A DNA stretch of 64,000 bases, taken from Dysgonomonas sp. 25 (GTDB taxonomy: Bacteria; Bacteroidota; Bacteroidia; Bacteroidales; Dysgonomonadaceae). Where the stretch lies: NCBI RefSeq assembly GCF_010501075.1, contig NZ_QVMN01000007.1, positions 251,511 through 315,510 on the forward strand, read 5' to 3'. The notes under the pieces were generated by a model that was not told the origin of the DNA, did not search any database, and saw nothing but the letters and a program-made list of their open reading frames with translations. Below are positions 1-8,449 of the stretch, piece by piece (position 1 is the first letter of the stretch; every line of letters begins with the position of its first letter). Position numbers and translations under genes: made by a program.

Positions 1-197
1 AGTTTGCCGGAGGCCCCGATGTGGGCAACTGGAATGTCCCTGCCGGAACAAACGTACATACATCTGTGACCAATTCGATAGATGCAGCCTATCACGCAGG
101 AAACGGTTACTTCCTTTTCGACCTGATTCATGTGAAGAAGTCCGATTTCTGGAACGACCTGAAACAGGGATTCGACAAATTAGAACCTAAAAAATAA
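1..197 (+). CDS. C-terminal end of a GHL10-like glycosidase paralogue (5' cut by window edge)
   Basis: The frame is open from base 3 to the TAA at 195-197, giving about 64 residues that end in GFDKLEPKK. The stretch GNGYFLFDLIHVKKSDFW aligns with GVMVFDIVHIIEKNLWKE at the end of the next gene, including the LFDLIH/VFDIVH core and the trailing amphipathic helix. I therefore read it as the end of a paralogue of the 220-1539 gene, lying 22 bp upstream in the same direction and probably in the same transcript. The family is a TIM-barrel glycoside-hydrolase-like group. Nothing can be said about its catalytic residues because the 5' part is outside the window. Confidence 0.7.
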   Translation, partial: FAGGPDVGNWNVPAGTNVHTSVTNSIDAAYHAGNGYFLFDLIHVKKSDFWNDLKQGFDKLEPKK

Positions 198-219
198 TCA
201 TAAAATCGACAATAATATA

Positions 220-1539
220 ATGAAAAAAATATTTTTACTCCTCGCACTCGTACCACTCCTTTTTGCTTCGTGCGACCAAAAAGAAGAAAAAACGCATGGC
301 AAAGAAGCCCTGATGTGGTTCGATGCCACAGCCAATTTCGAACGCTTTGGCAATCCCGATTCTATCGACTATTACCTCGAGAAAGTACATTCTCTCGGCT
401 TCACGCATGCAGTGGTAGACATTCGTCCCATATCGGGCGAAGTATTGTACGACAGCAAAATAGTGCCGCAGATGCTCGAATACAAAGGATTCACGAGAGA
501 TAAAAATTTCGATTTTCTGCAACATTTTATCGACAAGGCACATAGTCTGGGAATGGAAGTACACGCATCGCTGAATACTTTTGTTGCCGGTCACAATTAT
601 GTAGACAGAGGTTTGATTTACGACGGACATCCCGAATGGGCAACAATGGTATATACGCCCGAAAAAGGAATCGTATCCATCACCACACAAAAGCATAAAT
701 ATTCGGCGATGGTGAATCCTATCGATCAGGACTTTCAGCAACATATCCTCAGCGTATTCAAAGAAGTTGTGGCCAAATATCCGAAATTGGACGGATTGAT
801 TCTCGACCGCGTACGTTACGACGGCATTATGGCTGACTTCTCCGAGATGTCGAAGAAAGCATTCGAAGAATATGCAGGCGTGGAAGTGAAACGCTTCCCC
901 GAAGACATCTACGAATGGGCAAAAGGCGAAGATGGCAAATATACCCGTAAGGATGGCGTGCACTTCAAAAAATGGATTGAATGGCGTGCTAAAACGATTT
1001 ACGACTTTATGGCATTAGCCCGCAAAGAAGTGAAATCCGTCAACCCGGATATATCCTTCGGGACGTACACAGGTGCCTGGTATCCATCCTATTACGAAGC
1101 AGGCGTCAACTGGGCAAGCAACACCTATGATCCGAGCAAAGATTTCGACTGGGCTACACCGGAATACAAGAACTTCGGATATGCCGAATTGTTAGACCTT
1201 TATACGACAGGTAACTATTACACCGACATCACTATCGCCGACCGTCGCGCCAATCCGAACAGCGTATGGAACGAAACGGACAGCGAAGCGCAAAGCGGCG
1301 ACTGGTACTGTGTAGAAGGTTCGTGCGAGAAAATACGCGGAATCTTAGGCAATAAGACATTCAGCGGAGGAATATTGGTTGACCAGTTCTACAATAAGCC
1401 GGAAGATCTCACTCGCTCCATCGAAATGGATTTGGCGAAATCCGACGGAGTAATGGTATTCGACATCGTGCATATTATCGAGAAAAACCTTTGGAAAGAG
1501 GTGGAAACCGGTATGCGCAACGGTGGCATGATAGAATAA
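220..1539 (+). CDS. GHL10-type (DUF187-like) alpha-amylase-family lipoprotein
   Basis: 439 residues. The N terminus MKKIFLLLALVPLLFASC is a lipoprotein signal with the modified Cys at about residue 18, so the product is probably anchored in an envelope membrane. The body has the features of glycosyl-hydrolase-like family 10: an early strand THAVVDIRPISGEVLYDS, a conserved LDGLILDRVRYDG segment near residue 190, then FGTYTGAWYPSYYE and GGILVDQFYN. This is a TIM barrel; the Asp/Arg/Tyr in the LDRVRYD strand are likely active-site residues by family analogy. The substrate is unknown. It follows the related partial gene at 1-197 and precedes a phosphodiester glycosidase, so it probably acts outside the cytoplasm on a carbohydrate handled by this locus. 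The family call is good; the reaction is inference. Confidence 0.8.
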   Translation: MKKIFLLLALVPLLFASCDQKEEKTHGKEALMWFDATANFERFGNPDSIDYYLEKVHSLGFTHAVVDIRPISGEVLYDSKIVPQMLEYKGFTRDKNFDFLQHFIDKAHSLGMEVHASLNTFVAGHNYVDRGLIYDGHPEWATMVYTPEKGIVSITTQKHKYSAMVNPIDQDFQQHILSVFKEVVAKYPKLDGLILDRVRYDGIMADFSEMSKKAFEEYAGVEVKRFPEDIYEWAKGEDGKYTRKDGVHFKKWIEWRAKTIYDFMALARKEVKSVNPDISFGTYTGAWYPSYYEAGVNWASNTYDPSKDFDWATPEYKNFGYAELLDLYTTGNYYTDITIADRRANPNSVWNETDSEAQSGDWYCVEGSCEKIRGILGNKTFSGGILVDQFYNKPEDLTRSIEMDLAKSDGVMVFDIVHIIEKNLWKEVETGMRNGGMIE

Positions 1540-1544
1540 TATTC

Positions 1545-1584
1545 AGTTACAAGTTACTTCGCCCGTTGGGCAGTTACAAGTTAC
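1545..1584 (+). repeat. Dispersed 40-nt hairpin element, copy R1
   Basis: Two AGTTACAAGTTAC arms in direct orientation flank TTC and a small hairpin, GCCC-GTT-GGGC. Related copies lie at 5772-5811, 32896-32935 and, degraded and inverted, at about 16389-16430. It sits in the 71-bp gap between two genes of the same cluster, so it is likely transcribed. Confidence 0.75.
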
Positions 1585-1610
1585 AAAGTAACTAATTAAA
1601 ACAAAAGACG

Positions 1611-2825
1611 ATGAAGACGAAATTATACCTATTGCTGCTCTTTATTGCAAGCTCGGCTATGGCCGCTTGCGGGAGCGATAGCGACGACCCTGTAAAGGAA
1701 AAATACATTTCCTCGGTGGAAGTGATGAATAAAGAACGCGGGGAAATAGAAATCGATAATTTCAGCCGGACAATCAAAATAGAATTGGTTAAATGGCAGG
1801 ATTATTCGGACGTACGCCTGAAAATAGGATTGGAAAAGGGCGTTAGCATGTATTCCCCCGAAAGCGAGGAAGCAAGTTACGACCTTCGTGAGAGTGGAAC
1901 GTTAACCCTAATGTACAAAAAGCATCCGGTAACATTCCAGATACAAGTCGTACAAATCGACGAGCCTTTAGACACCTACAAAGGATGGCCTCAATCGGCC
2001 GATTTCGGTTCCCTTCCACAAGGATTGAAGGTGTATAAATCACCCGAAACGCTTCAGGGACAAAATGCTATCGCTTATATAGCCGTTGCCGATATGAGCA
2101 AAATCTCATTCGAAGTATTGGGCGAATCGGGCTACAAAACACCGAGCCAGTTCTACCAAGCCGGAGGGCAGCCAATCGTTATCAATGCCGGTTATTTCTG
2201 GGCAGGCGAAACGGTAAGCCTTATCGGTAAAGAAGGACAGATAGTCAAGACGAACGGCTATGTATATAGCGGAGGGGATGTTTATTATCCTACCCGCGGC
2301 GTATTCGGGCAGATGAACGACAACACCTTCCGCACCGACTGGGTATTCACGGTGGCATCGCCATTCACCACCAATACATACGCCTACCCTGCCCCATACG
2401 AAACGGCAGCCAATGTAGCCCCTACACCGGCAAATCCGGCAGGAGCATGGCCATACGAGGCTCGGACGGCTATCGGTGGAGGCCCTGTACTGGTTAAAGG
2501 TGGTGTATATAAAAATACCTGGGAAGAAGAACTATTCGGACCGTCGAGTGGTATCGGGGCAACAGCGCGTCATCCGCGTACGGCAATCGGCTACACGGCG
2601 GACAACAAGCTGATATTGTTCGTCTGCGAAGGTCGAAACATGACACCCGATGTTCCCGGATTTACATTGGAAGAAACCGCCAAAATATTGCTCGACTTAG
2701 GATGCGTGGAAGCGCTCAACCTCGACGGAGGCGGCTCTACCTGCATGTTAGTCAACGGACTGGAAACGATAAAACCAAGCGACGGCACACAACGTCAGGT
2801 TGTTACCGCCATTGGTCTTCAATAA
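1611..2825 (+). CDS. Phosphodiester glycosidase family lipoprotein (NAGPA/DUF2233 type)
   Basis: 404 residues with a lipoprotein signal ending AMAAC (Cys near residue 19), followed by an acidic linker. Residues of about 30-120 form a beta-rich N-terminal module. The C-terminal part from about residue 130 is the phosphodiester glycosidase domain known from the mammalian uncovering enzyme NAGPA: VINAGYFWAGE, IGGGPVLVKGG, RHPRTAIGYT and the family hallmark ALNLDGGGSTCMLVNG. The family cleaves sugar-phosphodiester bonds such as GlcNAc-1-phosphodiesters; the exact bacterial substrate is not known. It lies 71 bp after a GHL10 gene and before a ROK regulator, supporting a role in an envelope or host glycan breakdown route. 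A strong hairpin terminator follows the stop. Confidence 0.85.
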   Translation: MKTKLYLLLLFIASSAMAACGSDSDDPVKEKYISSVEVMNKERGEIEIDNFSRTIKIELVKWQDYSDVRLKIGLEKGVSMYSPESEEASYDLRESGTLTLMYKKHPVTFQIQVVQIDEPLDTYKGWPQSADFGSLPQGLKVYKSPETLQGQNAIAYIAVADMSKISFEVLGESGYKTPSQFYQAGGQPIVINAGYFWAGETVSLIGKEGQIVKTNGYVYSGGDVYYPTRGVFGQMNDNTFRTDWVFTVASPFTTNTYAYPAPYETAANVAPTPANPAGAWPYEARTAIGGGPVLVKGGVYKNTWEEELFGPSSGIGATARHPRTAIGYTADNKLILFVCEGRNMTPDVPGFTLEETAKILLDLGCVEALNLDGGGSTCMLVNGLETIKPSDGTQRQVVTAIGLQ

Positions 2826-2853
2826 CCGTTAAAATCAAAGTAAAACAATTTTG

Positions 2854-2886
2854 AAAAATAGCGTCGCGATGACGCTATTTTTTTAT
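2854..2886 (+). terminator. Rho-independent terminator after the phosphodiester glycosidase gene
   Basis: A perfect 12-bp stem, AAAAATAGCGTC with GACGCTATTTTT, encloses the 5-nt loop GCGAT and runs directly into a T tract. It begins 29 bp after the stop of the upstream gene and separates it from the ROK regulator. Confidence 0.9.
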
Positions 2887-2914
2887 TAATAGGCTGAGTT
2901 ATTATTTATTTTTT

Positions 2915-2922
2915 TAAATTTG
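2915..2922 (+). promoter_or_regulatory. Bacteroidota-type -7 box for the ROK regulator gene
   Basis: TAAATTTG matches TAnnTTTG and lies 28 bp upstream of the ATG at 2950, just after the preceding terminator. No clear -33 element was seen. Confidence 0.6.
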
Positions 2923-2949
2923 TAACCTTAACTATACACATTATAGACC

Positions 2950-4182
2950 ATGAACCTGAAAACCGTATTGGGTAACTGCGAAGATAACAGCTTGTCGGGC
3001 ATAAAATGGCACGCTTTGAAGCAATCGATTGTCAAGAGCCTGCTATCGATGGGTGATGCTACCATTGCCGAATTGAGCACCGATCTGCAATCGAGTGTAC
3101 CGACCGTAACCAAAGCCCTGAACGAACTGTTAGCTTCCGGCTTGGTTATCGATTCGGGTAAAATATCCAATAGCGGAGGGCGTCGTCCGTCGTTGTATAG
3201 CATCGCTCCCGAAAGCGCTTATTTTCTGGGGGTGGAAGCCAATCGGTCAAGTATGTCGATAGGTATCCAGAACGTGAAAAACGAGTTTGTAAGCATCGAC
3301 CTCAACAGCTCCTTTATATTAGAGAACTCATACGAATCACTCCTCGAATTTTGCAAGCGTATCAATGACTTTATCGACGACAGTCAGGTCGACCGTTCGT
3401 TGATTATCGGCGCCTGCATCAACCTTTCGGGGCGTATTAACTCCAAAGAAGGCTTTAGTTACAACTATTTCTTCGACGAAAACCGCCCTTTGGTGGAAAT
3501 CATTTCGGAGCTTATCCATCTGCCTGTATTCCTCGAGAATGATACACGGGCAATGGCTTTCGGCGAATACTCGCAAGGGGTGGTCGAGGGCGAACAGAAT
3601 ATCGTTTTCCTTAATTACAGCTGGGGCGTGGGTACGGGAATCGTCACCAACGGAAAGCTGTATTATGGCAAATCGGGCTATTCGGGCGAACTCGGACACT
3701 GGCCAACTTTCGACAACAACAAGCTCTGCCATTGCGGCAAATCCGGCTGCCTCGAAACCGAAGCATCGGGATGGGCATTAGTGGAGCAGTTCAAAAAGGC
3801 CTTATCGGAAGGCAAGAAATCGCATATATCCATCGACCCGCATCAAAGCCCGATGCAGATGTACCACAAAATTATCTCCGGCGCACTTATACAAGAAGAC
3901 AATTTATGTATAGACCTCATTACCAAGCAGTGCGAGAATATCGGACGCATTCTGGCCGGTCTGATTAACCTGATAAATCCCGAATTACTCGTTATCGGAG
4001 GAGACTTCTCGCAACTGGGCGATTTCGTCTTATTACCTATCCAATCGAGCCTGAAAAAGTACTCATTAGGGCTTGTCAACAGAGACGTCGTACTAAAGAA
4101 ATCCATCCTCGGACGCCGCGCGGGAGTGATAGGGGCTTGCTATATCATCAAGAACAGGGTACTCTTCCCCGAAGACGCGTAA
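2950..4182 (+). CDS. ROK family transcriptional regulator (NagC/XylR type)
   Basis: 410 residues. The first 80 residues form a winged helix-turn-helix (LSMGDATIAELSTDLQSSVP then a recognition-helix-like TVTKALNELLASGLV), so this is a regulator rather than a plain sugar kinase. The rest is the ROK ATPase-like fold: LGVEANRSSMSIG, GACINLSGRIN, ENDTRAMAFGEY and GVGTGIVTNGKLYYGKSGYSGELGH (both in pieces). The zinc motif CHCGKSGC occupies residues 260-267. Regulators of this type sense a sugar or sugar phosphate, often an amino sugar. The gene has its own promoter and terminator surroundings and sits between the glycosidase genes and the DUF5009-DUF4434-MFS group, so these are its probable targets. 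The ligand is unknown. Confidence 0.9.
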   Translation: MNLKTVLGNCEDNSLSGIKWHALKQSIVKSLLSMGDATIAELSTDLQSSVPTVTKALNELLASGLVIDSGKISNSGGRRPSLYSIAPESAYFLGVEANRSSMSIGIQNVKNEFVSIDLNSSFILENSYESLLEFCKRINDFIDDSQVDRSLIIGACINLSGRINSKEGFSYNYFFDENRPLVEIISELIHLPVFLENDTRAMAFGEYSQGVVEGEQNIVFLNYSWGVGTGIVTNGKLYYGKSGYSGELGHWPTFDNNKLCHCGKSGCLETEASGWALVEQFKKALSEGKKSHISIDPHQSPMQMYHKIISGALIQEDNLCIDLITKQCENIGRILAGLINLINPELLVIGGDFSQLGDFVLLPIQSSLKKYSLGLVNRDVVLKKSILGRRAGVIGACYIIKNRVLFPEDA

Positions 4183-4224
4183 AAGCATCCTTTGAGAATT
4201 ATTAAAATATTTTATTAATAAAGC

Positions 4225-4255
4225 TTGTTATTTAAAAATATTAATAATATATTTG
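4225..4255 (+). promoter_or_regulatory. Promoter of the DUF5009-DUF4434-MFS operon
   Basis: A TTG at 4225-4227 and TATATTTG at 4248-4255 are separated by 20 bp, the spacing expected for Bacteroidota -33 and -7 boxes. The start codon is about 90 bp downstream, so there is a leader that could hold an operator; no clear dyad was found. Confidence 0.65.
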
Positions 4256-4343
4256 TCTTATTATAGAAATCGTTCAATAATAACCTGAAAAACACGCGGC
4301 CAATATCTGATAAAAAGATACCGCCCGAATAAGACAATATAAC

Positions 4344-5768
4344 ATGAATACCAGAGCTTTATCCTTAGATGCCTTGCGTGGGTTCGCCATTATCATTATG
4401 GTCTTATCCGGCTCGATGTACATGGCAGACTTACCTGCCTGGATGGCACATGCGCAAGTTCCGCCCGGCAAAGGCTTCGACCCCTCAATATACGGCATTA
4501 CTTGGGTAGACCTGGTTTTTCCGTTCTTTTTGTTCTCTATGGGCGCGGCTTTTCCGTTCTCTATCGGCAGAAAGATAGACAACGGGATAAGGAAGCCCAA
4601 ATTATACTTCGATATTGTTTTACGAGGCATATTCCTCGGATTTTTCGCCATATTCTATATGCATTTGCATCCGCTCACACTGGGACAGGAAAGGGGTATA
4701 ACTTCCAGCCTGTTGTCATTATCAGCCTTCGCTTTGATGTTCCCGATGTTCATGCATATAGATGTGCCGAAGCTTAAAAACACCAAGTATGCATCGGCAG
4801 CCAGCTGGACAGTCAAAATACTGGCTTTCGTAGCCGCTTTCATACTGATGAAAGTTACCTATTACGAAAAAGCTCCTCACGAATTCAGCCCCTACCGCAG
4901 CGATATTATACTCATGGTATTGGCTAATATGGCGCTTTTCGGAAGTATTATCTATTCGCTGACATGGAAGAAGCCTGTCGCCCGCATGGGCGTACTGGTC
5001 GTATTGGCGGCTGTTTTCCTTGCCGGAAAAGGCGGAGAGGGATGGGTAAAAGATGTATTCGACTACTCCCCTTTGCCATGGGCCTACCGCTTCGATTTTC
5101 TCAAATACCTCTTCATTGTCCTGCCGGGCAGTATCGCCGGCGATTATCTTTATCAATGGATAAACAAACGGAAAAGCCTGCAAAGCGAAGAGCCGAAGAA
5201 CAATCCGCAAGCCATAGCAATGGTTATACTGCCGTTGCTGCTTATTATCAGTAATGTAGCCTTATTATTCGCGCGACACTTGATTCTTAACTTAGTTATA
5301 ACAGCAATATTGCTTGTCATTTGCTACCTTGCATTGAGGAAGCAGAGCAACTCATTCTCAACCTTTTGGAAGCAGCTTTTCACAGGAGGGGCGTTTTGCC
5401 TGCTGGTAGGCTTGATATTGGAATCTTACCAGGGAGGTATCCGCAAGGATGACGCTACATTCAGCTACTTCTTCGTGACGGCCGGACTGGCATTCTTTAT
5501 GCTTATGCTGTTATCGTCGCTTTGCGATTACTTCAAATGCGCCCGTTCGACGAAATTCCTCGTCATGTCGGGGCAAAATCCAATGGTTGCTTATACCAGC
5601 CTTTGGCTTGTAGTGATGCCGATATTAACGATTACGCATCTGAAAGGGCATCTCGACATATTCTATCATGGAGCATTCTTGGGATTCCTGCAAGGGGTCT
5701 TCCTGACGACGCTCTGCGTACTGATTACGATGTTCTTTACCTATAAGAAATGGTTCTGGAGAACATAA
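4344..5768 (+). CDS. DUF5009 / heparan-alpha-glucosaminide N-acetyltransferase-like membrane protein
   Basis: 474 residues with about a dozen hydrophobic segments, an integral inner-membrane protein. The start LSLDALRGFAIIIMVLSG and the segment WVDLVFPFFLFSMGAAFPF are the signature of the HGSNAT/COG4299 family, which in the human lysosome acetylates terminal glucosamine using cytoplasmic acetyl-CoA. In the human enzyme the proposed catalytic His lies in a short HASWNGL motif just before the DLVFP motif. Here a HA pair is followed by a longer, different stretch (VPPGKGFDPSIYGIT), so catalysis may differ. From memory and unverified, a DUF5009-type protein of Tannerella (MurT) has been reported as an N-acetylmuramic acid importer, so transport is a real alternative. 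It heads an operon with a DUF4434 protein and an MFS porter. Confidence 0.8.
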   Translation: MNTRALSLDALRGFAIIIMVLSGSMYMADLPAWMAHAQVPPGKGFDPSIYGITWVDLVFPFFLFSMGAAFPFSIGRKIDNGIRKPKLYFDIVLRGIFLGFFAIFYMHLHPLTLGQERGITSSLLSLSAFALMFPMFMHIDVPKLKNTKYASAASWTVKILAFVAAFILMKVTYYEKAPHEFSPYRSDIILMVLANMALFGSIIYSLTWKKPVARMGVLVVLAAVFLAGKGGEGWVKDVFDYSPLPWAYRFDFLKYLFIVLPGSIAGDYLYQWINKRKSLQSEEPKNNPQAIAMVILPLLLIISNVALLFARHLILNLVITAILLVICYLALRKQSNSFSTFWKQLFTGGAFCLLVGLILESYQGGIRKDDATFSYFFVTAGLAFFMLMLLSSLCDYFKCARSTKFLVMSGQNPMVAYTSLWLVVMPILTITHLKGHLDIFYHGAFLGFLQGVFLTTLCVLITMFFTYKKWFWRT

Positions 5769-5771
5769 TTT

Positions 5772-5811
5772 AGTTACGAGTTACTTCGCCCTTCAGGCAG
5801 TTACAAGTTAC
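5772..5811 (+). repeat. Dispersed 40-nt hairpin element, copy R2
   Basis: Same layout as the copy at 1545: AGTTACGAGTTAC, TTC, an inner GCC-CTTCA-GGC hairpin, then AGTTACAAGTTAC. It lies in the 86-bp gap between the DUF5009 and DUF4434 genes, 3 bp after the upstream stop. Confidence 0.75.
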
Positions 5812-5854
5812 ATTACATTATAAAGACATAAAAAACAACTTAAATATAATACTT

Positions 5855-6964
5855 ATGAAAAAGAATAACAGGCGGGACTTCCTGAAAACGATGAGTATAG
5901 GAGCTGCTGCCATGGCGAGCGCCCCTATACTGAATGCCTGCAATGGAACAACCAGCGCAGCAACCAATTCCGAACGTCCAATTTTCACATCGGATGCCGA
6001 AACCAAACTTATCGTTCCTCATGCCGAAGGGCTACCGCTCTCGGGTGCATTTCTGGACGAGATTTCGCACGATATACCGCACCAAAACTGGGGCGAAAAG
6101 GAATGGGAGCAGGATTTCATGTATATGAAAGCTATCGGCATCGACACGGTTATTATGATACGCTCGGGATACCGCAAATTCATCACCTATCCATCGGAAT
6201 ACCTGCTAAAAAAAGGCTGTTATAAACCATCCGTCGACCTACTCGATATGTTCCTGCGCCTTGCCGACAAGCACGGGATGAAGTTCTACTTCGGGCTGTA
6301 CGACTCGGGGCATTACTGGGACACGGGCGATATGTCGCACGAAGTGGAAGATAACCGCTTTGTGATAGACGAAGTATGGGAGAAATACGGACAACACCAC
6401 AAGAGTTTCCAAGGGTGGTATATCAGCGGCGAGATAAGCCGCGCCACCAAAGGGGCTATCGACTCGTTCTACAAGATGGGTAAACAATGCAAGGACGTAT
6501 CAAATAACCTGCCTACTTTCATTTCTCCGTGGATTGACGGAAAAAAAGCCGTGATGGCCTCATCGAGCCAGATATCCCGCGCCGAATCGGTATCTATCCA
6601 ACAGCACGAAAAAGAATGGAACGAAATATTCGACGGCATAAAGGGAGCAGTAGATGCCTGCGCCTTTCAGGATGGGCAAATCGACTACGACGAACTGGAT
6701 GCCTTTTTCACCATCAACAAGCAATTAGCCGACAAACACGGCCTGCAATGCTGGACAAACGCCGAATCGTTCGACCGCGATATGCCTATCAAATTCCTGC
6801 CTATCAAGTTCGATAAACTTCGCATGAAATTAGAGGCAGCCAAACGTGCCGGATACGACAAGGCCATTACCTTCGAGTTTTCTCACTTTATGAGCCCACA
6901 ATCGGCTTATATACAGGCCGGACACTTATACGACCGCTACCGCGAATATTTCAATATCAAATAA
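5855..6964 (+). CDS. DUF4434 domain protein with twin-arginine leader
   Basis: 369 residues. The N terminus MKKNNRRDFLKTMSIGAAAM carries a twin-arginine motif (NRRDFLK) followed by a hydrophobic stretch and the sequence LNACNG with a possible lipobox Cys, so it is probably exported folded by Tat and may be lipidated. The mature region resembles DUF4434, a TIM-barrel family related to glycosidases: PLSGAFLDEISHDIPHQNW at the start, KFYFGLYDSGHYWDTG, GWYISGEISRAT (a likely acidic catalytic Glu) and a late segment with NAESFDRDMPIKF. The function has not been established. It is 12 bp upstream of the MFS porter gene, so the pair is almost certainly co-transcribed, consistent with a periplasmic hydrolase feeding a sugar importer. 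Confidence 0.75.
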   Translation: MKKNNRRDFLKTMSIGAAAMASAPILNACNGTTSAATNSERPIFTSDAETKLIVPHAEGLPLSGAFLDEISHDIPHQNWGEKEWEQDFMYMKAIGIDTVIMIRSGYRKFITYPSEYLLKKGCYKPSVDLLDMFLRLADKHGMKFYFGLYDSGHYWDTGDMSHEVEDNRFVIDEVWEKYGQHHKSFQGWYISGEISRATKGAIDSFYKMGKQCKDVSNNLPTFISPWIDGKKAVMASSSQISRAESVSIQQHEKEWNEIFDGIKGAVDACAFQDGQIDYDELDAFFTINKQLADKHGLQCWTNAESFDRDMPIKFLPIKFDKLRMKLEAAKRAGYDKAITFEFSHFMSPQSAYIQAGHLYDRYREYFNIK

Positions 6965-6976
6965 CAACTATAACCC

Positions 6977-8377
6977 ATGGAATCAACCGCAAATCTTAAA
7001 TACGTCAGCTTTCTGGCTCTTGCCGCAGCTTTGGGAGGCTTCTTGTTCGGGTACGATGCCGCTGTTATCTCGGGAACTATTAGCCAGATAACCAGCCAAT
7101 TTCAACTGGATGCCATCTCTCAAGGCTGGTATGTGGGCTGCGCCCTTATCGGCTCTATTTTCGGAGTGGCAATAGGCGGTTTTCTGAGTGATAACTTCGG
7201 ACGGAAGAAAACGTTGCTCGTCTCAGCCACCCTGTTTGCCGTATCGTCGGTATGGTGCGCTTCGGCATCGGACTTCGACCATCTTGTATGGGCACGGATG
7301 ATGGGTGGTGTCGGCATCGGAGTAGTATCCATCGTATCACCACTGTATATCTCCGAAATATCCGTTGCCCAATATCGCGGGCGTATGGTTTCGCTATATC
7401 AGTTGGCGGTAACAATCGGATTCTTAGGGGCATACCTTGTCAACTTCGGCTTACTCAACTATTCGCGAGGAGGCGCGACAGAGTTAACAACTCCTTGGCT
7501 GGCAACTATATTCCACGACGAGGTGTGGCGAAGCATGCTGGGCATGGCAGCCGTGCCGTCCGTGTTGTTTTTCATCATCGTATTGCTTATCCCTGAAAGT
7601 CCGAGATGGTTGATTCTAAAGAACAAGGAAGAAAAATCGCTTTCTATCCTGCAACATATCTACGGTTCGATGCAAACGGCCAAATATGAGTTGAACGAGA
7701 CAAAGACAAGCATCGGCAACGAAACCAAAGCCAATTGGCGCGAACTATTGAAACCGGGCATTATGAAAGCCGTACTCATCGGGGCGGCAATCGCTATACT
7801 CGGACAATTTATGGGCGTCAATGCTGTATTGTATTACGGTCCGTCTATCTTCGAGAGTAGCGGATTATCGGGCGACGATTCGCTGTTCTATCAGGTGATT
7901 GTCGGATTGGTAAACGTACTGACAACCATCTTAGCGGTATTTATCATCGACAAGGTCGGACGGAAGAAACTCGTCTACTTCGGGGTGACAGGGATGATCG
8001 TTTCGCTTATCCTGATTGCCGTTTACTTCTCTTTCGGTGCATCGCTGGGAATACCAAGCGCTTTGATGCTGGTTTTCTTCCTCGCCTACGTCTTTTTCTG
8101 CGCCATCTCTATCAGCGCCGTCATTTGGGTATTGCTATCCGAGATGTATCCTATCAAAGTGCGCGGATTGGCCATGTCTATAGCGGGATTTTCGCTGTGG
8201 GTAGGAACATACCTCATCGGTCAGCTGACGCCATGGCTACTCCAAAACCTGACGCCGACAGGAACATTCCTTCTGTTTGCCGCTATGTGCCTGCCATATA
8301 TGCTTATCATCTGGAAGTTAGTTCCCGAGACGACCGGCAAATCGCTGGAGGAGATAGAGAAAATGTGGGAGAAGTGA
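6977..8377 (+). CDS. Sugar porter family MFS transporter
   Basis: 466 residues with 12 predicted membrane segments. Family signatures are all present: FGYDAAVISGTI in helix 1, DNFGRKKTLL between helices 2 and 3, the inter-domain PESPRWLILK, a second DKVGRKKL in the C-terminal half, and PETTGKSLEEIE at the end. This is the XylE/GLUT-like sugar:proton symport group of the inner membrane. It starts 12 bp after the DUF4434 gene and is the last gene of the operon; a long palindrome follows its stop. The transported sugar cannot be told from sequence; context suggests the product of the upstream glycosidases. Confidence 0.9.
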   Translation: MESTANLKYVSFLALAAALGGFLFGYDAAVISGTISQITSQFQLDAISQGWYVGCALIGSIFGVAIGGFLSDNFGRKKTLLVSATLFAVSSVWCASASDFDHLVWARMMGGVGIGVVSIVSPLYISEISVAQYRGRMVSLYQLAVTIGFLGAYLVNFGLLNYSRGGATELTTPWLATIFHDEVWRSMLGMAAVPSVLFFIIVLLIPESPRWLILKNKEEKSLSILQHIYGSMQTAKYELNETKTSIGNETKANWRELLKPGIMKAVLIGAAIAILGQFMGVNAVLYYGPSIFESSGLSGDDSLFYQVIVGLVNVLTTILAVFIIDKVGRKKLVYFGVTGMIVSLILIAVYFSFGASLGIPSALMLVFFLAYVFFCAISISAVIWVLLSEMYPIKVRGLAMSIAGFSLWVGTYLIGQLTPWLLQNLTPTGTFLLFAAMCLPYMLIIWKLVPETTGKSLEEIEKMWEK

Positions 8378-8385
8378 GAATTATA

Positions 8386-8449
8386 AATTATGAGTTATGG
8401 ATGATGAATAAAGCTATTGATACTAATTCATCATCCATAATTCTTAATT
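8386..8449. terminator. Long palindrome between convergent genes, probable bidirectional terminator
   Basis: Two 24-nt arms (8386-8409 and 8426-8449) pair with two mismatches around a 16-nt loop. The right arm overlaps the stop codon of the minus-strand gene at 8448. The AT-rich arms could end transcription in both directions; the length also fits a decayed dispersed palindrome. Confidence 0.65.
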
